Shown here: positions 27,170-35,291 of the stretch, piece by piece | How positions within the stretch are numbered: position 1 is the stretch's first letter | Layout of the letters: each line of letters opens with the position of its first letter | From: Flavonifractor porci | GTDB taxonomy: Bacteria > Bacillota > Clostridia > Oscillospirales > Oscillospiraceae | DNA: 64,000 bases | Reading direction: 5' to 3' | Assembly (NCBI RefSeq): GCF_037572415.1 | Contig: NZ_JBBHLB010000008.1 | Span: forward strand, 1-64,000 | The notes under the pieces: generated by a model | What the model was told of the DNA's origin: nothing | What the model saw: the letters and a program-made list of their open reading frames with translations, nothing else | Database searches by the model: none | Made by a program: the position numbers and the translations under genes

Positions 27170-28501
27170 TTACTCCAGGAAGCCCTTGTAGTGGCGCATC
27201 ATCATCTGAGCCTCCATCGCCTTGGTAGTCTCCAGAGCAACGCCCACCACGATGATGACGGAAGTACCGCCGATGGCCAGGCTGCTGACGCCGATGATGG
27301 CGCCGGTGACAATGGGAGCGATGGCAATAATGGCCAGATACAGGGCACCAAACATGGTGATCTTACCCAGAACCTTGTGGATAAAGTCGGCGGTGGGCTT
27401 GCCGGGACGGAAGCCGGGGATAAAGCCGCCGTTCTTCTTGAGATTGTTGGCCACTTCCACGGGATTGAACTGCATGGTGGAATAGAAGTAGCTGAAGCCA
27501 ACGATCAGCAGGAAATAAACGATGATATAAACAGCGCTGGTGGTGTTGAACACACTGAGGAACACGCCCCAGCCGCCCTCGCTGTTGGCGCTCTTGCCGA
27601 AGAACATACCGATGGTGGCAGGCAGAGAGGCAATGGCCTGAGCGAAGATGATGGGCATAACGCCGCTCATGTTCACCTTCAGGGGGATGTGGCTGGACTG
27701 GCCGCCGTACATCTTACGGCCCACCACCCGCTTGGCATACTGGACGGGGATGCGGCGCTCGGAGTTCTGGATGAACACGATGAGCACCACAATGGCCAGC
27801 ATACCGATGACGATGAGGATGGCGCCCCACCAGGGCAGATTGAAGATACCCTCGCCGGTGATGCCGTTGAGGTTATTCATGATGCCGGCGTAGATGGTGG
27901 CGACCATGCTGGGCACCCGGGACAGGATGCCGGCGAACAGGATGATGGAGATGCCGTTGCCGATGCCGAACTCGGTGATCTGCTCACCCAGCCACATAAC
28001 AAAGGCGGAACCGGCGGTAAAGCACAGAATGATCACAACGGCCACCCACCAGCCGGGCAGACCGGCGGTGTCCAGCAAGATACCGTTGTTGGTGCTGGCG
28101 ACCAGGGTATAGTAGCCCAGGCCCTGCAGGATAGCGATAGCCACGGTCACGTAACGGGTGATGGCCGCGATCTTCTTCCGCCCCTCCTCGCCGCCGTCCC
28201 GCTGGAGACGCTCCAGGGCGGGGATGGCCACGGTGAGCAGCTGGATGATGATGGAGCTGTTGATATACGGCTGTACGCCCAGGGCAAAAACGGCGGCCAT
28301 GGAGAAGGCGGTGCCGTTCATGGTGCCCAGCAGGGAGAAAATACCGCCCATGCTGTTCAGGGTGTCGCCCAGCAGATCACTGTTGATAAAGGGAACAGGA
28401 ACCACCGAGCCCAGCCGGAAGATGAGCAGCGCGAAGACGGTAAAAAGGATCTTCTTGCGCAGCTCGGGGATCTTCCACGCGTTACGGATGGTCTCGATCA
28501 C
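27170..28501 (-). CDS. secY: Protein translocase subunit SecY
   Basis: A 443-residue channel protein with the ten hydrophobic segments of the family; the plug/TM2 region has the GVQPYINSSIIIQLL pattern and the cytosolic loop RRIPVQYAKRVVGRKMYGG binds ribosome and SecA. It starts at GTG (28501), immediately after the rplO stop (TAAGTG), so translation is coupled. It forms SecYEG with partners encoded elsewhere. Confidence 0.98.
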   Translation of the reverse strand: MIETIRNAWKIPELRKKILFTVFALLIFRLGSVVPVPFINSDLLGDTLNSMGGIFSLLGTMNGTAFSMAAVFALGVQPYINSSIIIQLLTVAIPALERLQRDGGEEGRKKIAAITRYVTVAIAILQGLGYYTLVASTNNGILLDTAGLPGWWVAVVIILCFTAGSAFVMWLGEQITEFGIGNGISIILFAGILSRVPSMVATIYAGIMNNLNGITGEGIFNLPWWGAILIVIGMLAIVVLIVFIQNSERRIPVQYAKRVVGRKMYGGQSSHIPLKVNMSGVMPIIFAQAIASLPATIGMFFGKSANSEGGWGVFLSVFNTTSAVYIIVYFLLIVGFSYFYSTMQFNPVEVANNLKKNGGFIPGFRPGKPTADFIHKVLGKITMFGALYLAIIAIAPIVTGAIIGVSSLAIGGTSVIIVVGVALETTKAMEAQMMMRHYKGFLE

Positions 28502-28942
28502 TTAGACCACCTCGTACTTTCCACCTGCCGCCACGATCTTCTCCTTGGCGGAGGCGGAGAAAGCGGAGGCACGGACGGTCAGCTTCTTGGTCAGGGTGCC
28601 GTTGCCCAGCACCTTGTAGCCATACTCACACTTGGAGAGGATGCCCTTCTCCAGCAGGTCGCACACATTGACCACAGCGCCGTCCTCGAACTTGTTCAGA
28701 GCGGCAACGTTGATGGCCTCCAGGGGCTTGGCAAAGATGTTGTTGAAGCCCCGCTTGGGGATACGGCGGGTCAGAGGCATCTGGCCGCCTTCAAAACCCA
28801 CGCGGACGCCGCCGCCGGAACGGGACCACTGGCCCTTCTGACCGCGGCCGGCAGTCTTGCCGTTACCGGAACCGTTGCCGCGGCCCTTGCGGTAAGCCTT
28901 GGGGTTGGAACCGGCAGCGGGGGAAAGATCATGCAGATTCAT
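28502..28942 (-). CDS. rplO: Large-subunit ribosomal protein L15
   Basis: A 146-residue L15, a late assembly protein of the 50S. The Gly/Arg-rich N-terminus (RKGRGNGSGNGKTAGRG) threads into rRNA, and RRIPKRGFNN follows. The ATG at 28942 is eight bases after AGGAGG; the GTG three codons earlier overlaps that site. Its stop abuts the secY start. Confidence 0.96.
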   Translation of the reverse strand: MNLHDLSPAAGSNPKAYRKGRGNGSGNGKTAGRGQKGQWSRSGGGVRVGFEGGQMPLTRRIPKRGFNNIFAKPLEAINVAALNKFEDGAVVNVCDLLEKGILSKCEYGYKVLGNGTLTKKLTVRASAFSASAKEKIVAAGGKYEVV

Positions 28943-28955
28943 TTCGCGCACCTCC

Positions 28956-29138
28956 TTACTTTTCCTCGGTCACCTGCAGCAGATAGCCGATGTGGGCAAT
29001 CTTGCCGCGGGTAGCCTCGTTGTCGGGCTGTACGGTGGTGTCGCCGATGTGGCGCAGCCCCAGAGCCTCGGCGGTGGCCTTATGCTTGGCAATGCGGCCG
29101 TTCAGGCTCTTGACCAGCTTGATGTTCAGATTAGCCAT
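28956..29138 (-). CDS. rpmD: Large-subunit ribosomal protein L30
   Basis: A 60-residue L30 starting MANLNIKLVKSLNGR, with the GLRHIGDTTVQPD core. The ATG at 29138 has GGAGGG about eleven bases upstream. A longer frame running into rpsE is not used. It lies between rpsE and rplO. Confidence 0.96.
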   Translation of the reverse strand: MANLNIKLVKSLNGRIAKHKATAEALGLRHIGDTTVQPDNEATRGKIAHIGYLLQVTEEK

Positions 29139-29152
29139 GTTCACGGCCCTCC

Positions 29153-29653
29153 TTAACCTACGATCTCGCTGACGCTCTTGCCGCGGATGCGGGCGACCTC
29201 CTCGGGGCCACGGAGAGCCTTCAGGCCCTCGAAGGTGGCGGAGACCACGTTCTGCGGGTTGTTGGAGCGCAGGCACTTGGCGCGGATGTCACGGATGCCG
29301 GCGGCCTCCATGACGGCGCGGACGGGGCCGCCGGCGATGATACCGGTACCGGGGGCAGCGGGCTTCAGGAGCACGCGGCCGGCGCCGAACTCGCCAATGA
29401 CCTCGTGGGGAATGGTAGTGCCGGACAGAGTCACGTTGCACATATTCTTCTTGGCATCCTCGATGCCCTTGCGGATGGCCTCGGGCACCTCAGCGGCCTT
29501 GCCCAGGCCGAAGCCCACGCGGCCCTTCTCGTCGCCTACCACCATCAGGGCGGCAAACTTGAAGATACGACCGCCCTTAACGGTCTTGGACACGCGGTTC
29601 AGGGCAACCAGCTTCTCGGTGAACTCGCTGGGTTCTCTTTCAAAACGAGCCAT
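29153..29653 (-). CDS. rpsE: Small-subunit ribosomal protein S5
   Basis: A 166-residue S5 near the decoding centre, where it affects accuracy. The N-terminal double-stranded RNA-binding fold contains VVGDEKGRVGFGLGKA. The C-terminal fold has AAPGTGIIAGGPVRAVMEAAG. It is followed by rpmD after 14 bp. Confidence 0.97.
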   Translation of the reverse strand: MARFEREPSEFTEKLVALNRVSKTVKGGRIFKFAALMVVGDEKGRVGFGLGKAAEVPEAIRKGIEDAKKNMCNVTLSGTTIPHEVIGEFGAGRVLLKPAAPGTGIIAGGPVRAVMEAAGIRDIRAKCLRSNNPQNVVSATFEGLKALRGPEEVARIRGKSVSEIVG

Positions 29654-29670
29654 TTAATCTTCCTCCTCCC

Positions 29671-30030
29671 TTAGAACTGCAGGCCGCCCTCACGGGCGCC
29701 TTCGGCCAGGGCCTGTACGCGGCCGTGGTAGACGTAACCGCCGCGGTCGAACACGACGTTCTCGATGCCGGCGGCCTTGGCGCGCTCGGCGACAGCCAGG
29801 CCAACCTTCTTGGCGGCCTCGCAGTCGGAGCCCTTGCCCTCAAAGCCCTTATCCATGGAGGAAGCGGACACCAGAGTCTTGCCGTTCACATCGTCGATGA
29901 TCTGGGCATAGATGTTGGTGTTGCTGCGGAACACATTGAGACGGGGACGCTCGGGCGTGCCGGAAATCTTGCCGCGCACTCTCTTGTGGCGCTTAAGCCG
30001 CTGAGCGTTGGTATCGGGTCTGTTGATCAT
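29671..30030 (-). CDS. rplR: Large-subunit ribosomal protein L18
   Basis: A 119-residue 5S-rRNA-binding protein with RPRLNVFRSNTNIYAQIIDD and the C-terminal FDRGGYVYHGRVQALAEGAR motif. AGGAGG is nine bases before the ATG. Confidence 0.97.
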   Translation of the reverse strand: MINRPDTNAQRLKRHKRVRGKISGTPERPRLNVFRSNTNIYAQIIDDVNGKTLVSASSMDKGFEGKGSDCEAAKKVGLAVAERAKAAGIENVVFDRGGYVYHGRVQALAEGAREGGLQF

Positions 30031-30044
30031 AGTGGCACACCTCC

Positions 30045-30593
30045 TTATTTCTTCTTGACGCCGGTCTTGCCTTCCTTGCGGCGGATGACCTCGTCGGTGT
30101 ATTTGATGCCCTTGCCCTTATAAGGCTCGGGGGGACGCTTCTCGCGCACTTCGGCGGCGAACTGGCCGACCTTCTGCTTGTCGACGCCGCTGATGACGAT
30201 CTTGTTGGCGCTGGGGACCTCGATGGTGATGCCGTCGATCTCCTCGACGATCACCTGATGAGAGAAGCCCAGGTTCATGACCAGCTTGTTGCCTTCCTTG
30301 GCCACACGGTAGCCGACGCCGTTGACGTCCAGCTCCTTCTTGTAGCCCTCGGTCACGCCCACCACCATGTTGTGCAGCAGGGTGCGGGTCAGGCCGTGGA
30401 GGCTGCGGTTCTCCTTCTCGTCATTGGGGCGGGTGACATGGATCACATCGCCCTCCTGGGCAATGTTCATGTTGGGGTGCAGCTGCTGGGTCAGGGTGCC
30501 CTTGGGACCCTTCACGGTAACCAGGTTACCGGCTTCGATCTTCACGTCCACACCGGCGGGGATGGAGATCGGCATTCTTCCGATACGAGACAT
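30045..30593 (-). CDS. rplF: Large-subunit ribosomal protein L6
   Basis: A 182-residue L6 with the two duplicated alpha/beta domains; the C-terminal rRNA-binding signature RPPEPYKGKGIKY is intact. It acts near the factor-binding site of the 50S. It is part of the spc segment. Confidence 0.97.
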   Translation of the reverse strand: MSRIGRMPISIPAGVDVKIEAGNLVTVKGPKGTLTQQLHPNMNIAQEGDVIHVTRPNDEKENRSLHGLTRTLLHNMVVGVTEGYKKELDVNGVGYRVAKEGNKLVMNLGFSHQVIVEEIDGITIEVPSANKIVISGVDKQKVGQFAAEVREKRPPEPYKGKGIKYTDEVIRRKEGKTGVKKK

Positions 30594-30609
30594 TTTCTAC
30601 TCTCCCTCC

Positions 30610-31008
30610 TTACCAGACAAACGCCAGGACCTCGCCGCCGACATGGGCTGCGCGGGCAGCCTTGTCAGTCATGACGCCCTTGGACGTGGACACGATGGCA
30701 ATACCCAGGCCGTGGAGGACCCGGGGCAGCTCGTCAGCACCGGCATAGACACGCAGGCCGGGCTTGGAAACGCGGCGAAGACCAGTGATGACCTTCTCCT
30801 TGCCGGGGTTGTACTTCAGAGTAACGCGGATGACGCCCTGAGTGCCGTCGTCGATCAGCTGGAAGTTCTTGATATAGCCCTCATCCAGCAGGATCTGCGC
30901 GATGGACTTCTTCATGTTGGACGCGGGGACGTCCACGGTGTCATGCTTGGCGTTGTTCGCGTTGCGGATGCGGGTCAGCATATCCGCAATGGGGTCTGTG
31001 ATGTGCAT
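30610..31008 (-). CDS. rpsH: Small-subunit ribosomal protein S8
   Basis: A 132-residue S8, a primary 16S rRNA binder and, in E. coli, the repressor of the spc operon. It begins MHITDPIADMLTRIRNANNA and ends GGEVLAFVW with the STSKGVMTDKAAR motif. It is set apart from rpsN by an unusual 371-bp palindromic spacer, yet has its own AAAGGAGGG ribosome site. Confidence 0.97.
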   Translation of the reverse strand: MHITDPIADMLTRIRNANNAKHDTVDVPASNMKKSIAQILLDEGYIKNFQLIDDGTQGVIRVTLKYNPGKEKVITGLRRVSKPGLRVYAGADELPRVLHGLGIAIVSTSKGVMTDKAARAAHVGGEVLAFVW

Positions 31009-31379
31009 GAGTTTACCCTCCTTTTTGAATTACGGGCCGTGAGAAGACCCGTTAAGGCGGTAAGGTATCGGAGTTCGCGGGGCTCCGACCTTTTAACCGT
31101 CTGCCAAGGAATTATTATATCGTGAAAACCCTTCTGTGAAAAGGAAAAAGTGACGTTCCGCCAAACTTTTGGAGGAATGCCCTACCCTACCCCGTGGAGA
31201 GGGCGTCACTTATTCATTTTTCACAGTCGGATTGACACAATCTCAGGGTTTTTCTCCTAAACGGAGAATTTTATTTTTTGGACTGCTATGCAGATCCAAA
31301 AATCTCAGTACGCAACGCAAGCGCCTGACGTGCTTTCGCACGCCGGGCGCGGGCGCTTGCGTCATTCAGGCTGTCCTGA
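31009..31379. repeat. Large palindromic element between rpsN and rpsH
   Basis: In an operon whose other spacers are mostly 10-20 bp, this 371-bp gap holds nested inverted arms: 31125-31132 with 31245-31252, 31135-31142 with 31218-31225, and 31148-31155 with 31204-31211. Two further hairpins follow: 31275-31302 with A/T ends, and 31315-31362, GC-rich with a TTTC tip. I see no convincing gene. It may be a small non-autonomous insertion or an RNA that separates expression of the two halves. Confidence 0.6.
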
Positions 31380-31565
31380 TTACCAGGAGGCCTTCTTCAC
31401 ACCAGGGATCTGGCCCTTGTAGGCCAGCTCGCGGAAGCAGATACGGCAGATGCCGTAGTCCCGCAGATAGGCGTGGGGACGGCCGCAGATCTTGCAGCGA
31501 TTGTAGCGGCGGGTGGAGAACTTGGGCTCCGCCTGCTGCTTCAGGATCATAGACTTTTTAGCCAT
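31380..31565 (-). CDS. rpsN: Small-subunit ribosomal protein S14, zinc type
   Basis: A 61-residue type-Z S14 with CKIC and CRIC pairs that bind one zinc in the 30S head, ending GQIPGVKKASW. The short zinc form is the main S14 of most Gram-positives. AAAGGAGG precedes the ATG. Confidence 0.97.
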   Translation of the reverse strand: MAKKSMILKQQAEPKFSTRRYNRCKICGRPHAYLRDYGICRICFRELAYKGQIPGVKKASW

Positions 31566-31579
31566 TACGTTCTCCTCCT

Positions 31580-32134
31580 TTAGCGGGCAAAGGGAGCGCC
31601 GATCAGGGTCAGCAGCTCTTTGGCCTCTTCGTCGGTCTTGGCGGTGGTGCAGATGACCACGTCCAGGCCGCGGATCTTGTCGATCTTATCGTACTCGATC
31701 TCGGGGAAGATCAGCTGCTCCTTGATGCCCAGGGCGTAGTTGCCGCGGCCGTCAAAGGAGTTGCCGTTGATACCCCGGAAGTCACGCACGCGGGGCAGGG
31801 CCACGTTGAACAGGCGGTCCAGGAACTCCCACATACGGTCGGCACGCAGGGTGACCTTGGCGCCGATGGGCATACCCTCACGCAGCTTAAAGTTAGCCAC
31901 GGACTTCTTGGCCTTGGTGATGATGGCCTTCTGGCCGGTGATCTTGGTCAGATCGCCCACAACAGCCTCCAGAACCTTGGCATTGTCGCGGGCCTCGCCG
32001 CAGCCGCAGTTGACCACGATCTTGTCGATCTTGGGGATCTGCATGGTGGACTTGTAGCCGAACTTCTGCATCAGAGCAGGAGCGACCTCGGCCTGGTACT
32101 TCGCCTTCAGGTTGGGCATTTTCTTATCAGCCAT
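31580..32134 (-). CDS. rplE: Large-subunit ribosomal protein L5
   Basis: A 184-residue 5S-rRNA-binding protein forming the bridge to S13. It has the PKIDKIVVNCGCGEA and RDFRGINGNSFDGRGNY signatures. It is slightly longer at the N-terminus (MADKKMPNLKAKYQ). It sits between rplX and rpsN. Confidence 0.97.
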   Translation of the reverse strand: MADKKMPNLKAKYQAEVAPALMQKFGYKSTMQIPKIDKIVVNCGCGEARDNAKVLEAVVGDLTKITGQKAIITKAKKSVANFKLREGMPIGAKVTLRADRMWEFLDRLFNVALPRVRDFRGINGNSFDGRGNYALGIKEQLIFPEIEYDKIDKIRGLDVVICTTAKTDEEAKELLTLIGAPFAR

Positions 32135-32153
32135 TGTCTATACTCCTCCTCTC

Positions 32154-32471
32154 TCAGATCTCGGCGCCGCACTTCTTGCAGATGCGGACCTTCTTGCCGT
32201 CGGCCAGCAGCTTGTGGGCGGGCCGGGTGGGCTTGTTGCACTTGGGGCAGACGCGCTGCACCTTGCAGGCGTAGATGGGGGCTTCCTTCTTGATGATGCC
32301 GCCCTGCTCGCCCTGCTTGCGGGGCTTGGTGTGACGGGAGACCACGTTGATCTTCTCGACGACGACCTTGCCCTCACGGGGCTGTACCTCCAGGACCTTG
32401 CCCTGCTTGCCCTTGTCCTTACCGGACAGGACGATGACGGTATCGTCCTTGCGAATGCTCATCTTATTCAT
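32154..32471 (-). CDS. rplX: Large-subunit ribosomal protein L24
   Basis: A 105-residue assembly initiator of the 50S. The KOW motif IVLSGKDKGKQGKVLEV lies near residues 13-30. The C-terminal half has two CxxC pairs (VCPKCNKP and CKKCGAEI), so this L24 probably binds zinc. GGAG precedes the ATG by five bases. Confidence 0.96.
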   Translation of the reverse strand: MNKMSIRKDDTVIVLSGKDKGKQGKVLEVQPREGKVVVEKINVVSRHTKPRKQGEQGGIIKKEAPIYACKVQRVCPKCNKPTRPAHKLLADGKKVRICKKCGAEI

Positions 32472-32487
32472 GTCTTCTCCTACCCCC

Positions 32488-32856
32488 TTACAGCACTTCG
32501 GGAGCCAGGGACAGGATCTTCATATAATCCTTGTCGCGCAGCTCGCGGGCCACGGGCCCAAAGATACGGGTACCGCGGGGATTCTTGTCGTCCTTGATGA
32601 GGACGGCGGCGTTCTCGTCAAAGCGGACGTAGCTGCCGTCAGCGCGGCGGACGCCCTTGGCGGAACGGACGATAACGGCCTTCACGACCTCGCCCTTCTT
32701 CACGGTGCCGCCGGGCTGAGCCTTGCGGACGGAAGCCACGATCACGTCGCCGATGTTGCCAAACTTGCGGCTGGAGCCGCCCAGCACGCGGATGGTCTTG
32801 ATTTCCTTGGCGCCGGTGTTGTCGGCCACCTTCAGATAAGTTTCCTGCTGAATCAT
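32488..32856 (-). CDS. rplN: Large-subunit ribosomal protein L14
   Basis: A 122-residue L14 at the subunit interface (bridge B8), with MIQQETYLKVADNTGAKEI at the start and RIFGPVARELRDKDYMKI near the end. Full length, with AGGAGG before the ATG. Confidence 0.98.
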   Translation of the reverse strand: MIQQETYLKVADNTGAKEIKTIRVLGGSSRKFGNIGDVIVASVRKAQPGGTVKKGEVVKAVIVRSAKGVRRADGSYVRFDENAAVLIKDDKNPRGTRIFGPVARELRDKDYMKILSLAPEVL

Positions 32857-32868
32857 ACCGGCACCTCC

Positions 32869-33129
32869 TTACTTCGCCTTCTCGATGATCTCGACGACGC
32901 GCCAGCGCTTGTCCTTGGACAGGGGCCGGGTCTCCATGACCCGCACGCGGTCGCCGATACCACACTCGTTGTTCTCGTCGTGGGCCTTCAGCTTGTAAGT
33001 GCTCTTGACGATCTTCTTGTACAGGGGGTGGGCCACACGGTCGGCGATGGCCACCACCACGGTCTTGTCCATCTTATCGGAAACCACCAGGCCGACTCTG
33101 GTCTTGCGGGAAGAAGTTCTGTTTTCCAT
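32869..33129 (-). CDS. rpsQ: Small-subunit ribosomal protein S17
   Basis: An 86-residue OB-fold protein of the 30S body. It shows RVGLVVSDKMDKTVVVAIAD and the signature GDRVRVMETRPLSKDKRW. It sits between rpmC and rplN. Confidence 0.97.
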   Translation of the reverse strand: MENRTSSRKTRVGLVVSDKMDKTVVVAIADRVAHPLYKKIVKSTYKLKAHDENNECGIGDRVRVMETRPLSKDKRWRVVEIIEKAK

Positions 33130-33146
33130 GATCTAGTTCCTCCTTC

Positions 33147-33344
33147 TTATCGGCCTGCGAGCTCAAGCTCACGGATAACGGTCTTGACGCGGGCGATGTC
33201 CCGCTTGACCTCAGCGATCTTCACCGGGTTCTCCAGCTGATTGGTAGCGTGCTGAAGACGGAGCTGGAAGAGATCCTTCTTCAGGTCGCCCAGCTTGCTG
33301 GTCAGCTCCTCGGCGCTCATCTTACGGATTTCAGTAGCCTTCAT
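33147..33344 (-). CDS. rpmC: Large-subunit ribosomal protein L29
   Basis: A 65-residue two-helix protein near the exit tunnel. The start at 33344 (MKATEIRKMSAEEL) is preferred because GGTGGTG lies eight bases before it. An ATG two codons earlier overlaps the rplP stop as ATGA and has almost no spacing. The motif QLRLQHATNQLENP is present. Confidence 0.95.
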   Translation of the reverse strand: MKATEIRKMSAEELTSKLGDLKKDLFQLRLQHATNQLENPVKIAEVKRDIARVKTVIRELELAGR

Positions 33345-33346
33345 CT

Positions 33347-33781
33347 TCATTCACCACCATTCTCGGTCTCGGCGGTCTGCTTGGTCACAATCTTGCACTT
33401 GACAGGCAGCTTGTGAGAAGCCAGACGCAGGGCCTCGCGGGCGACCTCCTCGGAGACGCCGGCGATCTCGAACATAACACGGCCGGGCTTAACCACGGCC
33501 ACCCAGTACTCAGGGGAGCCCTTACCGGAACCCATTCGGGTCTCAGCGGGCTTCTCAGTGATGGGCTTATCGGGGAAGATCTTGATCCAAACCTTACCGC
33601 CACGCTTGGTGTAACGGGTCATGGCGATACGGGCGGCCTCGATCTGGTTGCTGGTGATCCAGCTGGGCTCGGTGGCCTGGAGGCCGAACTCACCGTAGGT
33701 CACGGTGTTGCCCTTCAGGGCCTTGCCCTTCAGGCGGCCGCGATGCACGCGGCGATACTTAACGCGCTTGGGCAGCAGCAT
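33347..33781 (-). CDS. rplP: Large-subunit ribosomal protein L16
   Basis: A 144-residue L16 that helps place A-site tRNA. It has RVKYRRVHRGRLKG at the start and the signature RMGSGKGSPEYWVAVVKPGR. Its ATG overlaps the rpsC stop by one base (TAATG), so translation is coupled. Confidence 0.97.
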   Translation of the reverse strand: MLLPKRVKYRRVHRGRLKGKALKGNTVTYGEFGLQATEPSWITSNQIEAARIAMTRYTKRGGKVWIKIFPDKPITEKPAETRMGSGKGSPEYWVAVVKPGRVMFEIAGVSEEVAREALRLASHKLPVKCKIVTKQTAETENGGE

Positions 33782-34641
33782 TACTGAGCGCCTCCTTCCT
33801 TGGCAGCGGCAGGACGAGCACCGCCCTGAGGACGGCCGCCCTGGGGACGGTTGTTATTGAAACCACCCTGGCGGTTGCCGCCGTTGCGGTTGAAGCCACC
33901 GTTGCGGTTGAAGCCGCCCTTGCGGTCACCGTCGCGGCGATCGCGGCGGGGACGGTCGGAGCGCTCCTTGAAGTTCTTGGTGTCCAGGGTGCGGGGGGTG
34001 GTACGCAGGGTCTGAGTGAGCACCTCGCCCTTGTAGATCCACACCTTCACGCCGATGCGGCCGTAGGTGGTGGCAGCCTCAGCGAAGCCGTAGTCGATGT
34101 CGGCGCGCAGGGTCTGCAGGGGGATGGTGCCGTCGTGATAGTGCTCGGTGCGGGCGATCTCGGCGCCGCCCAGACGGCCGGACACCTGAGTCTTGATGCC
34201 CCGGGCGCCGATGCGCATGGCGCGGCCCATGGCGTTCTTCATGGCGCGGCGGAAGCCGATGCGCTTCTCCAGCTGCTGGGCGATGTTCTCGGCCACCAGC
34301 TGAGCGTCCATGTCGGGGCTCTTGACTTCAACGATGTTGAGGGCCACGCTCTTGCCGATCATCTTCTCCACCTTCAGGCGCAGGGCCTCGATGGCCTCGC
34401 CGCCCTTACCGATGACCACACCGGGACGGGCACAGTGCAGGTAGATGCGCACCTTGGCGTTGTCGCGCTCGATCTCGATCTTGGGGATACCGGCGGAATA
34501 CAGGGTCTTCTTCAGGTAGTCCCGGATCTTCTTGTCCTCCACCAGCAGGTCGCCCACCTTCTCGTTGCGGGCATACCAGCGGGAGTCCCAATCCTTAATG
34601 ACACCCACGCGCAGGCCGTGGGGATTCACTTTCTGTCCCAT
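33781..34641 (-). CDS. rpsC: Small-subunit ribosomal protein S3 with long Gly/Asn/Arg-rich tail
   Basis: A 286-residue S3, longer than the usual ~210-230. The KH domain (about 39-108) holds GVVIGKGGEAIEALRLKVEK, and the C-terminal S3 domain ends near ... GEVLTQTLRTTP (about 215). The last ~60 residues are low-complexity: Arg/Asp-rich first, then repeated GGFNRN and RPQGG units, ending in AAAKEGGAQ. S3 sits at the mRNA entry channel, so the tail would project there. Codon use looks native, so this is probably a lineage-specific extension. Confidence 0.96.
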   Translation of the reverse strand: MGQKVNPHGLRVGVIKDWDSRWYARNEKVGDLLVEDKKIRDYLKKTLYSAGIPKIEIERDNAKVRIYLHCARPGVVIGKGGEAIEALRLKVEKMIGKSVALNIVEVKSPDMDAQLVAENIAQQLEKRIGFRRAMKNAMGRAMRIGARGIKTQVSGRLGGAEIARTEHYHDGTIPLQTLRADIDYGFAEAATTYGRIGVKVWIYKGEVLTQTLRTTPRTLDTKNFKERSDRPRRDRRDGDRKGGFNRNGGFNRNGGNRQGGFNNNRPQGGRPQGGARPAAAKEGGAQ

Positions 34642-34656
34642 ATTCTTCCTCCTCCC

Positions 34657-34989
34657 TTAGCGCTCAGCCACGCAGATGGTGATGTGAGAAGTGCGCTTGT
34701 TGATCCGATAGGCGCGGCCCTGAGCCCGGGGACGCATCCGCTTGATGATGGGGCCGGGGCAGGCGAACACCTGGGAAACATACAGCTTCTCGGGGTCCAT
34801 CTGATGGTTGTTCTCCGCGTTGGCAGCGGCGCTCTTGAGGAGCTTGAGCAGCAGCTCGGAGGCAGCCTTGGGGGTGGCCATCAGGATGGCGGTGGCCTGG
34901 GCTACGCTCTTGCCGCGGATCAGGTCACAGACGATCTGGACCTTACGGGGAGAGATACGGGTATATCTCAGATGTGCTTTAGCTTCCAT
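34657..34989 (-). CDS. rplV: Large-subunit ribosomal protein L22
   Basis: A 110-residue L22 with the tunnel-lining hairpin region PIIKRMRPRAQGRAYRINK, where macrolide-resistance changes occur in other species. It begins MEAKAHLRYTRISPRKVQIV. Confidence 0.97.
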   Translation of the reverse strand: MEAKAHLRYTRISPRKVQIVCDLIRGKSVAQATAILMATPKAASELLLKLLKSAAANAENNHQMDPEKLYVSQVFACPGPIIKRMRPRAQGRAYRINKRTSHITICVAER

Positions 34990-35003
34990 GTTCTCTCTCC
35001 TCC

Positions 35004-35276
35004 TTACTTACCAGACTTGGCGCCGGCGTGGCCGCGGAAGGTACGGGTGGGGGCGAACTCGCCCAGCTTGTGGCCAACCATATCCTCGGTCACATAGACG
35101 GGAACGTGCTTGCGGCCGTCGTGCACGGCAAAGGTGTGTCCGACGAAGGAGGGGAAGATGGTGGAGGCGCGGCTCCAGGTCTTCAGGACCTTCTTCTCGC
35201 CGGTCTGATTCATTTCGTCGACCCGCTTCAGCAGCTCGGGGGCGCAAAAGGGGCCTTTCTTGATACTTCTGCTCAT
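35004..35276 (-). CDS. rpsS: Small-subunit ribosomal protein S19
   Basis: A 90-residue S19 of the 30S head that pairs with S13. It has MSRSIKKGPFCAPELLKRV and the signature GHKLGEFAPTRTFRGHAG. Standard position between rplB and rplV. Confidence 0.97.
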   Translation of the reverse strand: MSRSIKKGPFCAPELLKRVDEMNQTGEKKVLKTWSRASTIFPSFVGHTFAVHDGRKHVPVYVTEDMVGHKLGEFAPTRTFRGHAGAKSGK

Positions 35277-35291
35277 CTTTTACTGCCTCCC

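Noticed and set aside
27008..29014. 668-codon plus-strand frame over secY and rplO
   Set aside because: The opposite strand encodes unmistakable SecY and L15.
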